Origin: Segatella oulorum JCM 14966
Lineage (GTDB): Bacteria > Bacteroidota > Bacteroidia > Bacteroidales > Bacteroidaceae
Reading direction: 5' to 3'
Assembly (NCBI RefSeq): GCF_000613785.1
Contig: NZ_BAJQ01000001.1
Location: 62,001-126,000, forward strand
Length of the DNA stretch: 64,000 nt
Shown here one piece after another: positions 17,588-28,292 of this stretch. The notes beneath the pieces were generated by a model, which worked only from the letters and a program-made list of their open reading frames with translations, did no database searches and had not been told where the DNA came from. The translations under genes and the position numbers were made by a program. Position 1 is the stretch's first letter; each line of letters opens with the position of its first letter.

Positions 17588-20394
17588 TTATAACTTCTGT
17601 TCTACTTCTATTTCAGTAAAGGTTTCTATCACGTCACCTTCCTGTATATCGTTATAGTTGACGAGGCTAATTCCACACTCCATGCCCATTGGAACCTCCT
17701 TCACATCGTCCTTATAGCGCTTCAATGCGTTGATGTCGGCCGTGCGAATCACAATGCCATCGCGCACCACACGGGCTTTATCCTTGGCGTGAACCTTACC
17801 CTCGGTGACCAAACCACCGGCAATAGTACCCACTTTTGATATCTTAAACACTTGTTGTACCTCTACTTGTCCGGTGATAACCTCTTTCTTTACCTTGTCA
17901 AGCATGCCCACCATGACACTCTTGATGTCGTCAATAGCATCGTAGATGATGGAGTAAGTGTTGATTTCCACACCTTCGCGGTCGGCCAATTTGCGTGCCT
18001 CTGACGACGGACGAACCTGGAAACCCACGATAACGGCATCGGAAGCACTGGCCAACATCACATCGTTTTCGCTAATCTGACCCACGGCTTTACCAATCAC
18101 ATTCACTTGAACTTTCTCGGTAGAGAGCTTGATAAACGAGTCACTCAAGGCTTCAATAGAGCCGTCAGTGTCACCCTTCACAATGACATTCAGCTCATGG
18201 AACTCGCCTTTCGCAATGCGATGGGAGATGTCTCCCAGCGTGATACGCTTCTGAGTGCGCAGACCTTGCTCGCGTTGTAATTGCTCACGCTTGTTCGAAA
18301 TCTCGCGTGCTTCTTGCTCAGTTTCAAGCACATGGAACTGATCTCCTGCGGTTGGGGCACCATTTAAACCCAAGATAATAGCGGGTTCTGCGGGACCTGC
18401 CTGCTCAATGCGCTGGTTACGCTCGTTGAACATGGCCTTGATGCGTCCCCAACTTGTGCCGGCAATCACCACATCGCCTATCTTAAGCGTGCCGTTACTT
18501 ACTAAAACGGTGCTCACATAGCCACGTCCTTTGTCGAGCGAAGACTCGATAATCGTGCCTGTTGCCTTGCGGTTGGGGTTGGCTTTGAGGTCTAACATTT
18601 CGGCTTCGAGCAGCACTTTGTCTAACAGTTCCTCGACACCTAAGCCCTTCTTTGCACTGATTTCTTGGCATTGATACTTGCTCCCCACTCTTCAACCAAT
18701 AGGTTCATGTTGGATAAATCCTCACGAATCTTATCGGGATTAGCACCGGGTTTATCGATTTTATTGATGGCGAATACCATCGGAACACCTGCTGCTTGGG
18801 CGTGAGCGATGGCCTCTTTGGTGGTCGGCATCACCGAGTCGTCGGCGGCAATGATGATGATTGCGATATCAGTTACTTGTGCACCACGGGCACGCATGGC
18901 TGTAAATGCTTCATGACCTGGCGTGTCTAAGAACGTCACCTTTTGCCCATTCTTCAGCGTTACACTATAAGCGCCGATATGTTGGGTTATCCCTCCGGCC
19001 TCACCTGCAATCACATTGGTGTTGCGAATGTGGTCGAGTAAAGAGGTTTTACCATGGTCTACGTGTCCCATCACAGTCACAATAGGCGCACGAGAGACTA
19101 AATCATTCTCGTCATCTTCCTCTTCACTCACAGCTTCTTGCACCTCAGCGCTCACATATTCGGTCTTAAATCCGAACTCATCCGCCACCATATTGATGGT
19201 TTCTGCATCCAAACGCTGATTGATAGACACCATGATTCCAACACTCATCAACGTGGAGATGACCTGCGTTACGGTGATGTCCATCATCGTAGCCAGCTCA
19301 CTTACCGTCACAAACTCGGTGAGTTTAAGCACCTTTGACTCGCGCTTTTCGGCCTTAGCTTCTTGCTGAAGCTTCTCTTGAACGGCCTCTCTTTTCTCCT
19401 TTCTATATTTAGCTCCCTTCTTATTCTGGGTCTTATTGGTGAGTCGGGCAAGCGTTTCTTTCACCTGACGTGCAACAGCTTCGTCGTCAACCTCCAATGG
19501 TTTCTGATTGCGTTTGTTGCGGTTCTTTTTATTTTTGTTGCGCCCTGCATTGTTATTATTGCCGTTTTTGCCTTGTGAAGCATTGTTGTTCTGCTTGGCT
19601 TCGGCATTAATATCCACGCGTTCTTTATTGATACGCACCCGCTTTTTGCGCTCACCGCCCTGCTGAGCTGTCTTGTCTTCGCGCTCTTTTCGCTTCTCTT
19701 CTTTCGACTTTTTCTTAGGGCGCGTGTTCTGATTCAGCGCATCCAAATCCATTTTTCCTAACACTTTCACGCCAGGGGCATTCTGGATATTCTGCTCACT
19801 CTTCAGTGTATACAGCTCCGTTTCAGCAACATTGTCCTCCTTTTTCATCTCTTCGACAGGAGTTTCAACGGCTTTTTCTGTAGGCTTTTCGGTGGGTTTC
19901 TCCTCCACTTTCTCATCCTTTACAGGAGCTTCGGTAACCTTTTCTATAGGTTTTTCTTCAACTTTAGGAGCCACTTCCTCTTTCTTGGGTTCAGGTTTCA
20001 CGGCAGCAACCTCAACCTTTTCTTCTTCTTTCTCTTCAGGAGCAACAGCTTTCTTAGCCGCAGGTTTCTTTCCTACGCTATCCAGATCAATCTTTCCTTT
20101 TGGCGTATACACCTGCTTTGGCGTCGCTTTCAGCAAGTCTTCTGCACGTGTTTCCTTCGTTTCAGCCGTTCGTTTCTTCTCCTTTGGTTTCTTTTGGAAA
20201 AGCTTTTCGGCTTCAGTACGCACGGCTGCATCTTGCTTAAAAGCCTCAACAAGCGCCTGGTATTGCTGGTCATTGAGTTTAAAACTCAAATCAGACTTCA
20301 CCTCACCCAGTTCACTTTTCTTCTCAAGGAATTCAACTGCCGTTTGAAGTCCTATGTTTAATTCGCGTAATGCTTTATTTAATCTGATGCTCAT
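17588..20394 (-). CDS. infB: Translation initiation factor IF-2 (one frameshift)
   Basis: GTPase that brings initiator tRNA to the ribosome. Repaired length is about 935 residues. Order: IF2 N-terminal domain ([15 protein letters not shown]), a long Lys/Glu/Pro/Val-rich linker (about 85-330) typical of large Bacteroidetes IF-2, a second N domain (about 360-410), then the G domain with [17 protein letters not shown] and NKID, and the C-terminal barrels ending at EVEQKL. The frame breaks at the CCCC run 18683-18686 ([19 protein letters not shown] when one base is restored). As an essential gene with a homopolymer break it is taken as intact in the organism. It follows nusA by 70 bases. Confidence 0.95.
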
Positions 20395-20464
20395 GTACTT
20401 CTTTTCTTCTTAATCTTTTTGCCTATTTATGATATCATGTGTTTCGAAATAGCGTTTGTTACTA

Positions 20465-21729
20465 TTATTGTTCAAACTCTGCACGCAACACATTGAGAAC
20501 CTGATCCACGGTTTCTTCCTCAAGATCGGCCTTCTCTACCAACATCTCACGTGGCGCATTGAGCACCGCTTTCGCCGTGTCTAAGCCAATACTCTTGATG
20601 GCATCAATCACCCATTGGTCGATTTCGTCAGAGAATTCATCCAAATAAATATCTTCATCCACTTGATCTTCGGGCACCTCACGGAACACATCAATGGTAT
20701 ATTCAGTGAGCATTGAAGCCAATTTAATATTCATTCCGCCTCGACCTATCGCCAAACTTACCTCCTCAGGATGCAGATAAACCTCAGCTTTATGCTCTTC
20801 TTCGTTAACATTAATGCTGCTGATGCGCGCAGGACTCAGTGCACGTTGAATAAAGAGTTGCACGTTAGTGGTGTAGTTTACCACGTCGATATTCTCATTA
20901 CAAAGCTCGTGAACAATGCCATGAACACGATTACCTTTCACGCCAACACATGCTCCTACGGGGTCAATGCGGTCGTCAAAGCTTTCAACAGCAATCTTAG
21001 CTCGCTCACCAGGAAGGCGTGCAATGCGACGAATGGCAATCAGTCCGTCGCCGATTTCGGGCACCTCCATCTCCAAAAGGCGTTCCAAGAACATGGGACT
21101 TGTGCGCGAAAGGATAATCTTTGGATTATTATTTTCGTTGTCAACACGCAAAATCACTGCGCGCATCGTTTCGCCCTTGCGATAAATATCGGCAGGGATC
21201 TGCTCGCTCTTCGGAAGAATAAGCTCATTGTTTTCATCGTCTATCATCAGCACTTCGCGCTTCCACACCTGATAAACCTCTGCAACAACAACCTGACCGA
21301 CGCGGTCTTTATACTTATTATATAAGGTGTCGTGCTCCAATTCCAATACCTTTGAGGCCAATGTCTGGCGCAAATTTAAGATGGCACGACGCCCAAACTT
21401 AGCGAAATTAACAGGCTCTGACACCTCTTCTCCACTTCATAATCGGGCTCAATGGCTAAAGCATCTTTCAAAGCTATCTGCTTATTCTCGTCGGCTACCT
21501 CACCATCGGCAACAACAATGCGATTGCGATAAATCTCAAAGTCGCCCTTATCGGGGTTGACAATCACATCGAAATTCTCATCGCTGCCAAACAATTTGGC
21601 TAAAACATTGCGAAAACTCTCCTCTAACACACTCACTAACGTGGTGCGATCGATGTTTTTCGTGTCTTTAAACTCACGAAAGGTATCTATCAAGCTGATT
21701 TGCTCACTATCACTTTTTCTTGCTGCCAT
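20465..21729 (-). CDS. nusA: Transcription termination/antitermination factor NusA (one frameshift)
   Basis: RNA-polymerase-binding factor that modulates pausing, termination and antitermination. Repaired length is about 421 residues, the short Bacteroidetes form without C-terminal acidic repeats. Order: N-terminal polymerase-binding domain, S1 domain (RVGQVVVAEVYQVW), then two KH domains (GACVGVKGNRV and LAIGRGGMNIKLA). The frame breaks near 21432 where GGG reads as GG (DYEVGEEVSEPVNF on repair). It starts 4 bases before the rimP stop region, in the conserved order rimP-nusA-infB. Confidence 0.95.
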
Positions 21730-21733
21730 AGCT

Positions 21734-22200
21734 CTATTTAAAACTGATTAAATATTTAGTATATTTTACATTATCCATTTGGAACGTATGATCGACATCC
21801 ATTTTTTGCGGACGTTTCTTCCCTTCTACGGTCACTTTTTCGTTCACGGTCACCACAAAATCGTTCCCATCAACATGCTTTAGAATGCCTTGATATTTCT
21901 TTCCATCGGCAGCAAGCACCTCAACGGGCTTGCCAACAAAGTTAAGATATTGCTGAAGCACTTTGAAAGGCTGACCCAATCCGGCCGACCCCACCTCTAA
22001 TTCGTAATCTTCTTCATCACGACTGAGATGGTCTTCGATGTATTTACTCAATGCAACACAATCGTCAATCCAAACGCCATCGGCATGATCAATCTCTACA
22101 ACAATCTTGTCATCAGGCTTATTTCGACATCAACGAGAAAATATTCCTTGTCTTCAAGCCATGTTTCAACTAATTTTCTTACGACATTTTTGTCAATCAT
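21734..22200 (-). CDS. rimP: Ribosome maturation factor RimP (one frameshift)
   Basis: RimP helps assemble the 30S subunit. The start is ATG at 22200 (MIDKNVVRKLVETWLEDKEYFLVDVEI); one base is missing at the GG pair 22116-22117, after which the frame continues VVEIDHADGVWIDDCVALSKYIEDHL. Repaired length is about 155 residues, normal. The block ELEVGSAGLGQPFK matches the RimP N-domain end (usually EVSSPGLDRPL). It is the first gene of the operon and lies behind a consensus promoter. Confidence 0.92.
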
Positions 22201-22261
22201 ACATGTTATATTAAAATAAAATGAGGAACTCTTAAGGAGCCCCCCATTCCACTGAACGCTG

Positions 22262-22293
22262 CAAAATTACGAAAAAAACGAATAGGCTGCAAA
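22262..22293 (-). promoter_or_regulatory. Promoter of rimP-nusA-infB
   Basis: On the minus strand TTTG (22293-22290) and TAATTTTG (22269-22262) are separated by exactly 20 bases, a full Bacteroidetes consensus. Transcription should begin near 22257, about 57 bases before the rimP start. Confidence 0.8.
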
Positions 22294-22440
22294 CTTTTTG
22301 GCACTTTTATTTTAGCGCACTAAAGAATAGTTGCACATAAATTTTAACAAAATAGAAAGGATGTCAATCGCCCATATCCTGCACATGCACCGACAAGACA
22401 TAGGCTTTTAGCCTGTAATATCACCCATATTACAACGCAA

Positions 22441-22477
22441 AATGCAGCATATTGTCATACAATATGCTGCATTTTAT
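22441..22477 (-). terminator. Terminator of the S41 protease gene
   Basis: A perfect 15-base stem (22441-22455 with 22459-22473) has a 3-base loop, with an A-tract on one side and T's on the other. It lies 40 bases after the protease stop codon. The neighbouring 22201-22440 holds the rimP promoter and no gene. Confidence 0.85.
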
Positions 22478-22512
22478 AAAACGCTATTTATTAGTTTGTT
22501 GTAAGATGATTT

Positions 22513-24177
22513 TTATTTCTTTGCCGGGTGCAACATCTTTTGGTAAGCCTCTTCATTGTTTAACAAAGCTTCTGCCGCTTTGATTTGCTTATCATGCTTT
22601 AGCGAATATTCAACACCCCCGCGCTGATAATAATACATCGTTACAATATCGCCGGCCAAAGCCTGCATGATTCGTTCACGATTATAGTCTAAATCTTTCG
22701 CCATATTGTGCTTCAACTTCTGCTCAAGTGCGGCAAAATCTGCCTTTGCACCATCGTAATAGCCTTCGAATACGGCTGTTTTCTTGAGCTCGGCCAATAT
22801 CTTTTCGCTCACGCCATCATATTTGAAACCACTTGACAGCACATGCTTTTTAAAAGCTTCATAATCAGCATCCGACAATTCAAACACCGAAGGTTCTGCT
22901 ATTTTGTCGTGGGTAGCCCGATAGTGGGTGACATAGTCTAACACCGTTTCTGTGGAATCGACCACCGTCATGAGATAACTCTGTATGTTAGAGGCTGTAT
23001 CGGGCTTCACCTCTACGTCGGGTTGAATGCCTCCACCGTCGCGCACTTCACGGCCATTTCGCGTGTGAAAAACGCGCAATAGCGAATCGGGTGTCTGCAC
23101 ATCTCCCCCCATTCGTCTGCGATTATAGTTGATAGCCTGGATACAACGCCCACTGGGAATATAATATTTTTGTGAGGTTAGCTTCAAATTACCATGATAA
23201 GGCAAATCGACTGTCATTTGAACGAGTCCTTTACCAAAGGTTTTTGTGCCCATAACCACAGCACGATCTAAATCTTGAAGCGCACCACTCGTGATTTCAC
23301 TTGAGCTGGCTGTGTTGCCATTCACCAACACAACAATCGGCATAAGAGTGTCGAGCGGTTCATTCTTTGTTTGGTAAGCGTGATTCAATCGCTTTAATTT
23401 TCCACGATTAGAAACCACTGTTACCCCCTTGGGAACAAAGAGATTAACGATGTCTACGGCCTCGTTTTCCAAGCCTCCGCCATTGTTTCGCAGGTCAATA
23501 ACCAATTTCTTGGCCCCCTGTTGCTTCAAATCAATAAAAGCATTGCGAAAATCTTGTGCGCAATTTTCAGTGAATTGATTCAGGTTGATATAACCAATGC
23601 CATTGTTTTGCAGCCCATAATAGGGGATGGAAGGCAGCTTGATGGCACGGCGAGTGAGCCGCAATTTCAACACTTTTCCCGTGGAAGGGCGGCGCACTGT
23701 GATGATAAATGAGGTGCCGGCATCGCCGCGAAGTTTATCACTTACATACGCTGTTTGTTTGCCTTCCATCGATTCTTTGTCGATAGCCAGCACCAAATCG
23801 CCCTTGCGCAACCCTGCTTCTGCCGCAGGCATGTGCTCATAAGGCTCTTCAATAAACACGTTCTTGTATTTTGGACTATAGCGAATCAAGGCTCCGACAC
23901 CAGCATATTTGCCCGTGACCATCATCTTTAAATCCTTCGATTGTGTGTCAGAATAATACTCAGTGTAGGGGTCAAGCGAGCCCAACATCGCTTCAATAGC
24001 CGTCCCAACAACGGTGTCTGCCGAGAGCTGATCCACATACATTAAGTCCAAATTCTTATAAATAGCATTCAACACCTCAAGGTTTTTCGCCACTTCAAAA
24101 TTATGATCCTTGCTGTTTTGCGCTGCCATAGGCAAACAAAACACCGTCAACATATAAAGCAATACTCGTTTCTTCAT
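22513..24177 (-). CDS. S41 family carboxy-terminal processing protease
   Basis: Tail-specific serine protease of the Ctp family, 554 residues, exported (signal peptide MKKRVLLYMLTVFCLPMAAQ). Order: N-terminal helical segment with GSLDPYTEYYS, PDZ domain (about 85-165), then the S41 core. The Ser/Lys dyad is visible in NTASSSEITSG and TKTFGKGLVQ. A helical C-terminal extension follows, as in Bacteroidetes Ctp. Role: degrading or trimming periplasmic proteins. It stands alone behind tRNA-Asn on the opposite strand. A TACTTTTG element (24190-24183) lies only 5 bases before the start codon, so the transcript may be leaderless if that element is used. Confidence 0.93.
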   Translation of the reverse strand: MKKRVLLYMLTVFCLPMAAQNSKDHNFEVAKNLEVLNAIYKNLDLMYVDQLSADTVVGTAIEAMLGSLDPYTEYYSDTQSKDLKMMVTGKYAGVGALIRYSPKYKNVFIEEPYEHMPAAEAGLRKGDLVLAIDKESMEGKQTAYVSDKLRGDAGTSFIITVRRPSTGKVLKLRLTRRAIKLPSIPYYGLQNNGIGYINLNQFTENCAQDFRNAFIDLKQQGAKKLVIDLRNNGGGLENEAVDIVNLFVPKGVTVVSNRGKLKRLNHAYQTKNEPLDTLMPIVVLVNGNTASSSEITSGALQDLDRAVVMGTKTFGKGLVQMTVDLPYHGNLKLTSQKYYIPSGRCIQAINYNRRRMGGDVQTPDSLLRVFHTRNGREVRDGGGIQPDVEVKPDTASNIQSYLMTVVDSTETVLDYVTHYRATHDKIAEPSVFELSDADYEAFKKHVLSSGFKYDGVSEKILAELKKTAVFEGYYDGAKADFAALEQKLKHNMAKDLDYNRERIMQALAGDIVTMYYYQRGGVEYSLKHDKQIKAAEALLNNEEAYQKMLHPAKK

Positions 24178-24271
24178 GTCAACAAAAGTAATACATTAAT
24201 GTGTAAAAGCTTACAACACAAGCCGTGTTTTACATAAAAATCACATCTGATTTGTTTTTTTCTGCAAATAA

Positions 24272-24303
24272 TTTGGTAGTTCAGAAAAAAGCATTTACCT
24301 TTG
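24272..24303 (+). promoter_or_regulatory. Promoter of tRNA-Asn
   Basis: TTTG (24272-24275), 20 bases, then TACCTTTG (24296-24303): a complete consensus. It lies 32 bases before the first base of the tRNA. Confidence 0.8.
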
Positions 24304-24335
24304 CAAACGCAATTTAGGGTAACTCCTTTGCACAG

Positions 24336-24409
24336 GCTTCAATAGCTCAGTTGGTTAGAGCACCTGACTGTTAATCAGGGGGTCGTTGGTTCAAGCCCAT
24401 CTTGAAGCG
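24336..24409 (+). tRNA. tRNA-Asn (anticodon GTT)
   Basis: A 74-base cloverleaf: acceptor stem GCTTCAA (24336-24342) pairs with TTGAAGC (24402-24408), D-arm GCTC/GAGC, anticodon stem CCTGA/TCAGG with loop CTGTTAA (anticodon GTT), variable loop GGGTC, T-loop TTCAAGC. G73 follows; the 3' CCA is not encoded. The T-stem GTTGG/CCATC has one T-T mismatch, either real or a base error. It has its own promoter and is followed by a terminator-like hairpin. Confidence 0.93.
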
Positions 24410-24413
24410 CATA

Positions 24414-24450
24414 GAGTGAGAATTCTTATCAAGGGTTCTCACTCATTTTT
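24414..24450 (+). terminator. Terminator after tRNA-Asn
   Basis: GAGTGAGAA (24414-24422) pairs with TTCTCACTC (24436-24444), followed by ATTTTTG. It lies 5 bases after the tRNA. Confidence 0.75.
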
Positions 24451-24561
24451 GTTTATGATAATCCTCCAATGGTGCGGAGATGCTCTTATCAAAGAGCTGC
24501 GAAAGGGGCTTAAAATGGACTAAATTGTGTCTCGAGTCACGTTGATATGAGAAAAATTGCG

Positions 24562-24569
24562 TAAGTTTG
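24562..24569 (+). promoter_or_regulatory. Possible -7 element of ribF
   Basis: TAAGTTTG fits TAnnTTTG. No TTTG is present 19-21 bases upstream, so it is a weak call. If used, transcription begins near 24575 and the in-frame ATG at 24557 cannot be the start; the ATG at 24581 would then follow a leader of only a few bases. Confidence 0.4.
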
Positions 24570-24580
24570 CAAGCGTAAAA

Positions 24581-25540
24581 ATGAATATGGATTGCATTCT
24601 ATGGAATAAACATAGGGGCGCGAGTGCCCCTTGTGTTGCTACAATAGGCTTCTTTGATGGTGTGCATTTGGGACATCGTTTCTTGCTCAGGCAGTTGGTT
24701 CTTGCTGCGCAGAAGCGCCAATTAAAGGCAGTAGCCATCACGTTTGACCAACATCCGCGCCGTGTTTTGCAACGCAATTACATCCCCGAACTGCTGACAA
24801 CGCTTGATGAAAAGCTGCAATTATTGGCTGAAACGGGAATTGATGGCGTGGCCGTTTTGTCATTTAATGCCACAATGGCGCAACTTTCAGCTCACGATTT
24901 CATGCAACAAGTGCTGCAGAAACAATTACAGGTCAAGGCTCTTCTCATGGGCTATGACAACCATTTTGGCCGGAAAAACAACGAGTGTTTTGACGACTAT
25001 GCACGTTATGGGCAAGATTTAGGAATTGAAGTGTTGCCCACCCAACCCTATATATATAAAGGTATCAAGATTAGTTCATCGGTCATTCGCAGCTTTTTGC
25101 ACGAAGGAGAAGCAGCGCTTGCCAATGAATGCTTAGGTTATCCTTACACCCTTACCGGGAAAGTGGGGCATGGTTTCCAGCAAGGTCGCGCCATAGGTTA
25201 TCCTACTGCCAACCTTATTCCGGCGAGTATAGAGCAGCTTCTGCCAGCTAATGGCGTTTATGCTGTGCGCGTGAAATGCCCCGATTCAACTACTTGGCAT
25301 GACGGAATGATGAATATCGGCTATCGTCCCACGTTTGATGGCACAGCAAAGAGCATTGAGGTCAACATCTTTAACTATGCAAATAACCTGTATGACAAGC
25401 CGTTAAGCGTGGCTTTTTATGAGCGTATCCGCACCGAAAAAAAGTTCAGAAATGCGCCAGAATTGGCGAAACAGCTCACAAAAGATCGTGAAATGATTAT
25501 CAATTTCTTTGCAAATCAATCCCAATATGAATCCATATAA
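24581..25540 (+). CDS. ribF: Bifunctional riboflavin kinase / FAD synthetase
   Basis: Makes FMN from riboflavin and FAD from FMN. The N-terminal half is the nucleotidyltransferase with ATIGFFDGVHLGH and TFDQHPRRVL; ISSSVIRSFL lies near its end. The C-terminal half is the flavokinase with GRAIGYPTANL and NIGYRPTFDG. With the start at 24581 the protein has 319 residues, normal for RibF. The open frame begins at 24557, but those residues overlap a promoter-like element and have no family match. It overlaps the next gene's N-terminal codons by 14 bases, so the two are probably coupled. Confidence 0.94.
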   Translation: MNMDCILWNKHRGASAPCVATIGFFDGVHLGHRFLLRQLVLAAQKRQLKAVAITFDQHPRRVLQRNYIPELLTTLDEKLQLLAETGIDGVAVLSFNATMAQLSAHDFMQQVLQKQLQVKALLMGYDNHFGRKNNECFDDYARYGQDLGIEVLPTQPYIYKGIKISSSVIRSFLHEGEAALANECLGYPYTLTGKVGHGFQQGRAIGYPTANLIPASIEQLLPANGVYAVRVKCPDSTTWHDGMMNIGYRPTFDGTAKSIEVNIFNYANNLYDKPLSVAFYERIRTEKKFRNAPELAKQLTKDREMIINFFANQSQYESI

Positions 25541-26360
25541 GAAATTAGTGCTCGACATTGCACTCTACATCGTGTTGTTTGTCGCGATTCAGCTTGTTAT
25601 AACTATCGTCCTTGCCATTGGCTTTTTACTCTACAAAGGGCTTCCTTTCACACAAATACAAACACTCATGGCGACGGATCTCACGCTCACCATAGCAGCA
25701 AACATCGTGGGTAGCGCCCTGCTTGCCGTGCTGTTTTGTTGGCGAAAGTGGACACCTGTCTCCCGACATTATGTGCAATCACGTCCTTGGGGCGTGTTGT
25801 TCTGGGTGCTATGCATTGCCCTTGGCGCGATTATTCCTGCCATGGCTTTCGAAAATTTGCTGCCGTTCGAGTTGCCAATTTCACTACAAGTGATGCTTAC
25901 ACGCATGATGCATCATCCTTTAGGCTATGTAGCCATCGGCATCTTTGCTCCACTTGCAGAAGAAATTGTATTCAGAGGTGCCATTCTTCGCCGCCTCTTA
26001 GCGGTAGGTTCTGCTGCCAATCCTTGGATAGCAATCACCATTTCGGCCTTGCTTTTTGGTCTCATTCATCTGAATTTTGCACAAGGCGTGCATGCTTTTC
26101 TCATGGGGTTACTCTTAGGTTGGCTGTATGTGCGCACGCGAAGCATCATTCCCGGCATTGCATTTCATTGGGTAAACAATTCGGTTGTCTACCTATTAGC
26201 TCATCTTATGCCGGGGTATGAGAATGCTTCACTGCGTGAATTGGCCAACGGAAGCACCACAACCATGCTGCTCTACATCTTCTTTTCGCTTTGCATTCTC
26301 ATTCCTTCGCTGCTGCAAGTGTATAACAGAACGAGGCAAAAGCCACGACCTGCTCGATGA
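25527..26360 (+). CDS. CPBP family intramembrane metalloprotease
   Basis: Membrane protein of 277 residues in the CPBP (Abi) family, which includes CAAX prenyl proteases and bacteriocin-immunity proteins. About seven hydrophobic segments are visible. The family motifs are EEIVFRGAILRR (EExxxR), GLIHLNFAQGVHAF, and FHWVNN near the C terminus. The start chosen is MNPYKKLV (25527), overlapping the end of ribF by 14 bases; six in-frame residues upstream are possible. The substrate is unknown. The tight link to ribF suggests co-transcription only. Confidence 0.88.
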   Translation: MNPYKKLVLDIALYIVLFVAIQLVITIVLAIGFLLYKGLPFTQIQTLMATDLTLTIAANIVGSALLAVLFCWRKWTPVSRHYVQSRPWGVLFWVLCIALGAIIPAMAFENLLPFELPISLQVMLTRMMHHPLGYVAIGIFAPLAEEIVFRGAILRRLLAVGSAANPWIAITISALLFGLIHLNFAQGVHAFLMGLLLGWLYVRTRSIIPGIAFHWVNNSVVYLLAHLMPGYENASLRELANGSTTTMLLYIFFSLCILIPSLLQVYNRTRQKPRPAR

Positions 26361-26487
26361 TAACCCACGCCAGCAGGCACAAAGAACCGTTTCATTGCAC
26401 CGAGACCACCATGCGTTTCAGTGTAATGAAAATGCGTTTTCACTCCCTTTCCCACATGAAGACACACGAAAAAGATGAGGAATTGAA

Positions 26488-26652
26488 CTATAAATCGGGA
26501 TGTAAATAAAGGTAAAGGCACACGATGCACACACAAAGGCATAGGATAAAAGCTATCCAAAACAAAATATTGGCTAACTTCTTTCTACGCTTACGATTCT
26601 TCATTTCCACTCGAAACAAATGTCGTGCATCGTTAGAGGAACGTCTACTCAT
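26488..26652 (-). CDS. Possible small single-span membrane protein
   Basis: A 54-residue frame (from MSRRSSNDARH) has a basic N-terminal half rich in Arg/Lys and one hydrophobic span near the C terminus (ILFWIAFILCLCVCIVCLYL). An ATG at 26691 would add 13 residues. No family is recognised. It resembles in layout the 49-residue protein at 63623-63772. It is an isolated frame in a 668-base gap (26361-27028) that otherwise holds only the promoter of the next gene and no other convincing frame; it could be spurious. Confidence 0.35.
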   Translation of the reverse strand: MSRRSSNDARHLFRVEMKNRKRRKKLANILFWIAFILCLCVCIVCLYLYLHPDL

Positions 26653-27012
26653 TCTATATGATCTTGTGCTATCGCACTTTTTATGTGCCATTTAGGTCTG
26701 CTCCACGTCATGTTGCAATGAGAATTTCCTAAAAAAGCAGTAAAACAATGGGGCTCTCAGCCAGCTGTTGCACGCATGTTTTTGCTGTTTTAAATAAGAG
26801 AAGCCTCGTTGCAAAGGTAGAAATTCCACCTGAGATGGCAAAGAAAACAAGGGCTATTTTGAGGTTATCGGGTGATAAACAGGAGAAAAAGCCATCGAAA
26901 AGGCCATATTTTTGTTGCTTTATTTTGTGCCAAAGGCACTTGACATGCAGGCTAATGGCATCGAAAAGCATAGGTTTTTAATGTTTTTTTTCCTTATATA
27001 GTCGATTTCATT

Positions 27013-27020
27013 TATCTTTG
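27013..27020 (+). promoter_or_regulatory. -7 element of the SpmA/SpmB-like gene
   Basis: TATCTTTG fits TAnnTTTG; TTTC lies 20 bases upstream as a partial -33 match. The start codon at 27029 is only 8 bases downstream, so the 5' leader would be a few bases at most. Confidence 0.6.
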
Positions 27021-27028
27021 CAGACGAT

Positions 27029-28253
27029 ATGGTTTTAAATTATATTTGGGTAGCTTTTTTCGTGATTGCGTTCATTTTTGCAATCATCGGGTTATGTATG
27101 GGCGATGCAACGCTCTTTCAAAAGATTGTAGAAGCTACCTTTGATTCATCCAAAAACGCATTTGAAATTTCGTTAGGTCTCACGGGAATTCTATCCTTGT
27201 GGTTGGGAATTATGCGCATTGGCGAACGGGCTGGCGCGGTAAATGTGCTGGCTCGCATGCTTAGTCCAGTGTTTTCAAAGCTCTTTCCCGGCATTCCTAA
27301 GAACCATCCCGCCATGGGAAGCATCTTCATGAATATTGCTTCGAACATGCTTGGGCTTGACAATGCCGCCACACCAACGGGTCTTCAGGCCATGAAGCAG
27401 ATGCAAACGCTCAACGAAAAGAAAGATACTGCGACCAATGCCATGATTATGTTCTTGGTATTGAACACCAGTGGACTCACCATCATCCCCACAACTATCT
27501 TAGGATTTCGCGCCGCATACGGGGCACATAATCCCACAGACGTGTTTGTTCCCATCCTTTTGGCGACGACAATCGCCACACTTGCAGGCATCATCATCAC
27601 GGCAATATGGCAGAAAATCAACCTCCTTCAACCGTGTTATTGGCGTTCTTAGGGGCAATGGTTGCCTTTGTGGGCTTCGTTATCTGGGGTTTTAGCCACA
27701 TGGATCAGCAGATGATGGAGATAGTTGCCAATGTCGGAGGCAGCATCATCTTGCTAACCATCATCCTTATCTTTATTCTTGCAGGCGTAGTGAAACGTGT
27801 AAATGTCTACGATAGCTTTATCGAAGGCGCGAAAGAAGGGTTCACTACAGCCGTTAAAATCATTCCTTATTTGGTAGCTATTCTTGTGGCTATTGGCGTA
27901 TTTCGCGCTTCGGGTGCCATGGATATGCTGCTCTCGGGCTTGGCATGGTGCATCCATTCCTGCGGACTGCCCACCGATTTTGTCAACGCTTTGCCCACCG
28001 CTTTCATGAAACCCCTTAGCGGAAGCGGCGCAAGAGGCTGATGTTGGAAGCCATGAAGACCTATGGAGCTGACAGTTTTGTGGGGCGTTTGAGTTGCATT
28101 TTCCAAGGATCAACCGACACCACCTTCTATATTCTCGCCGTTTATTTCGGTAGTATCAACATCAAATACACCCGACATGCGGTGGCTTGCGGCTTGTTGG
28201 CCGACTTGGTTGGTGTGCTTGCTGCGATAAGCATTGCCTACATGATGTTTTGA
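27029..28253 (+). CDS. SpmA/SpmB-like nucleoside-recognition-domain membrane protein (two frameshifts)
   Basis: Polytopic membrane protein, about 408 residues after repair. It has two Gate/nucleoside-recognition halves: the first (27029-27640) resembles SpmA with NHPAMGSIFMNIASNMLGLDNAATP, the second resembles SpmB with GAKEGFTTAVKIIPYLVAI and QGSTDTTFYILAVYFG. Such fusions are widespread in non-sporulating Bacteroidetes and their role is unknown; transport is presumed. Frames break near 27624 (CCC read as CC) and 28036 (GGG read as GG). It lies 39 bases before the flippase on the same strand. Confidence 0.88.
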
Positions 28254-28292
28254 AACGGCCTAATTCTTCCTTCGATTAATTGAGATTTACGC

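Noticed and set aside
26729-26981. Overlapping open frames on both strands between the CPBP protease and the SpmA/B-like gene
   Set aside because: Neither has family similarity or a start signal, and they mask each other; taken as chance frames in non-coding DNA.
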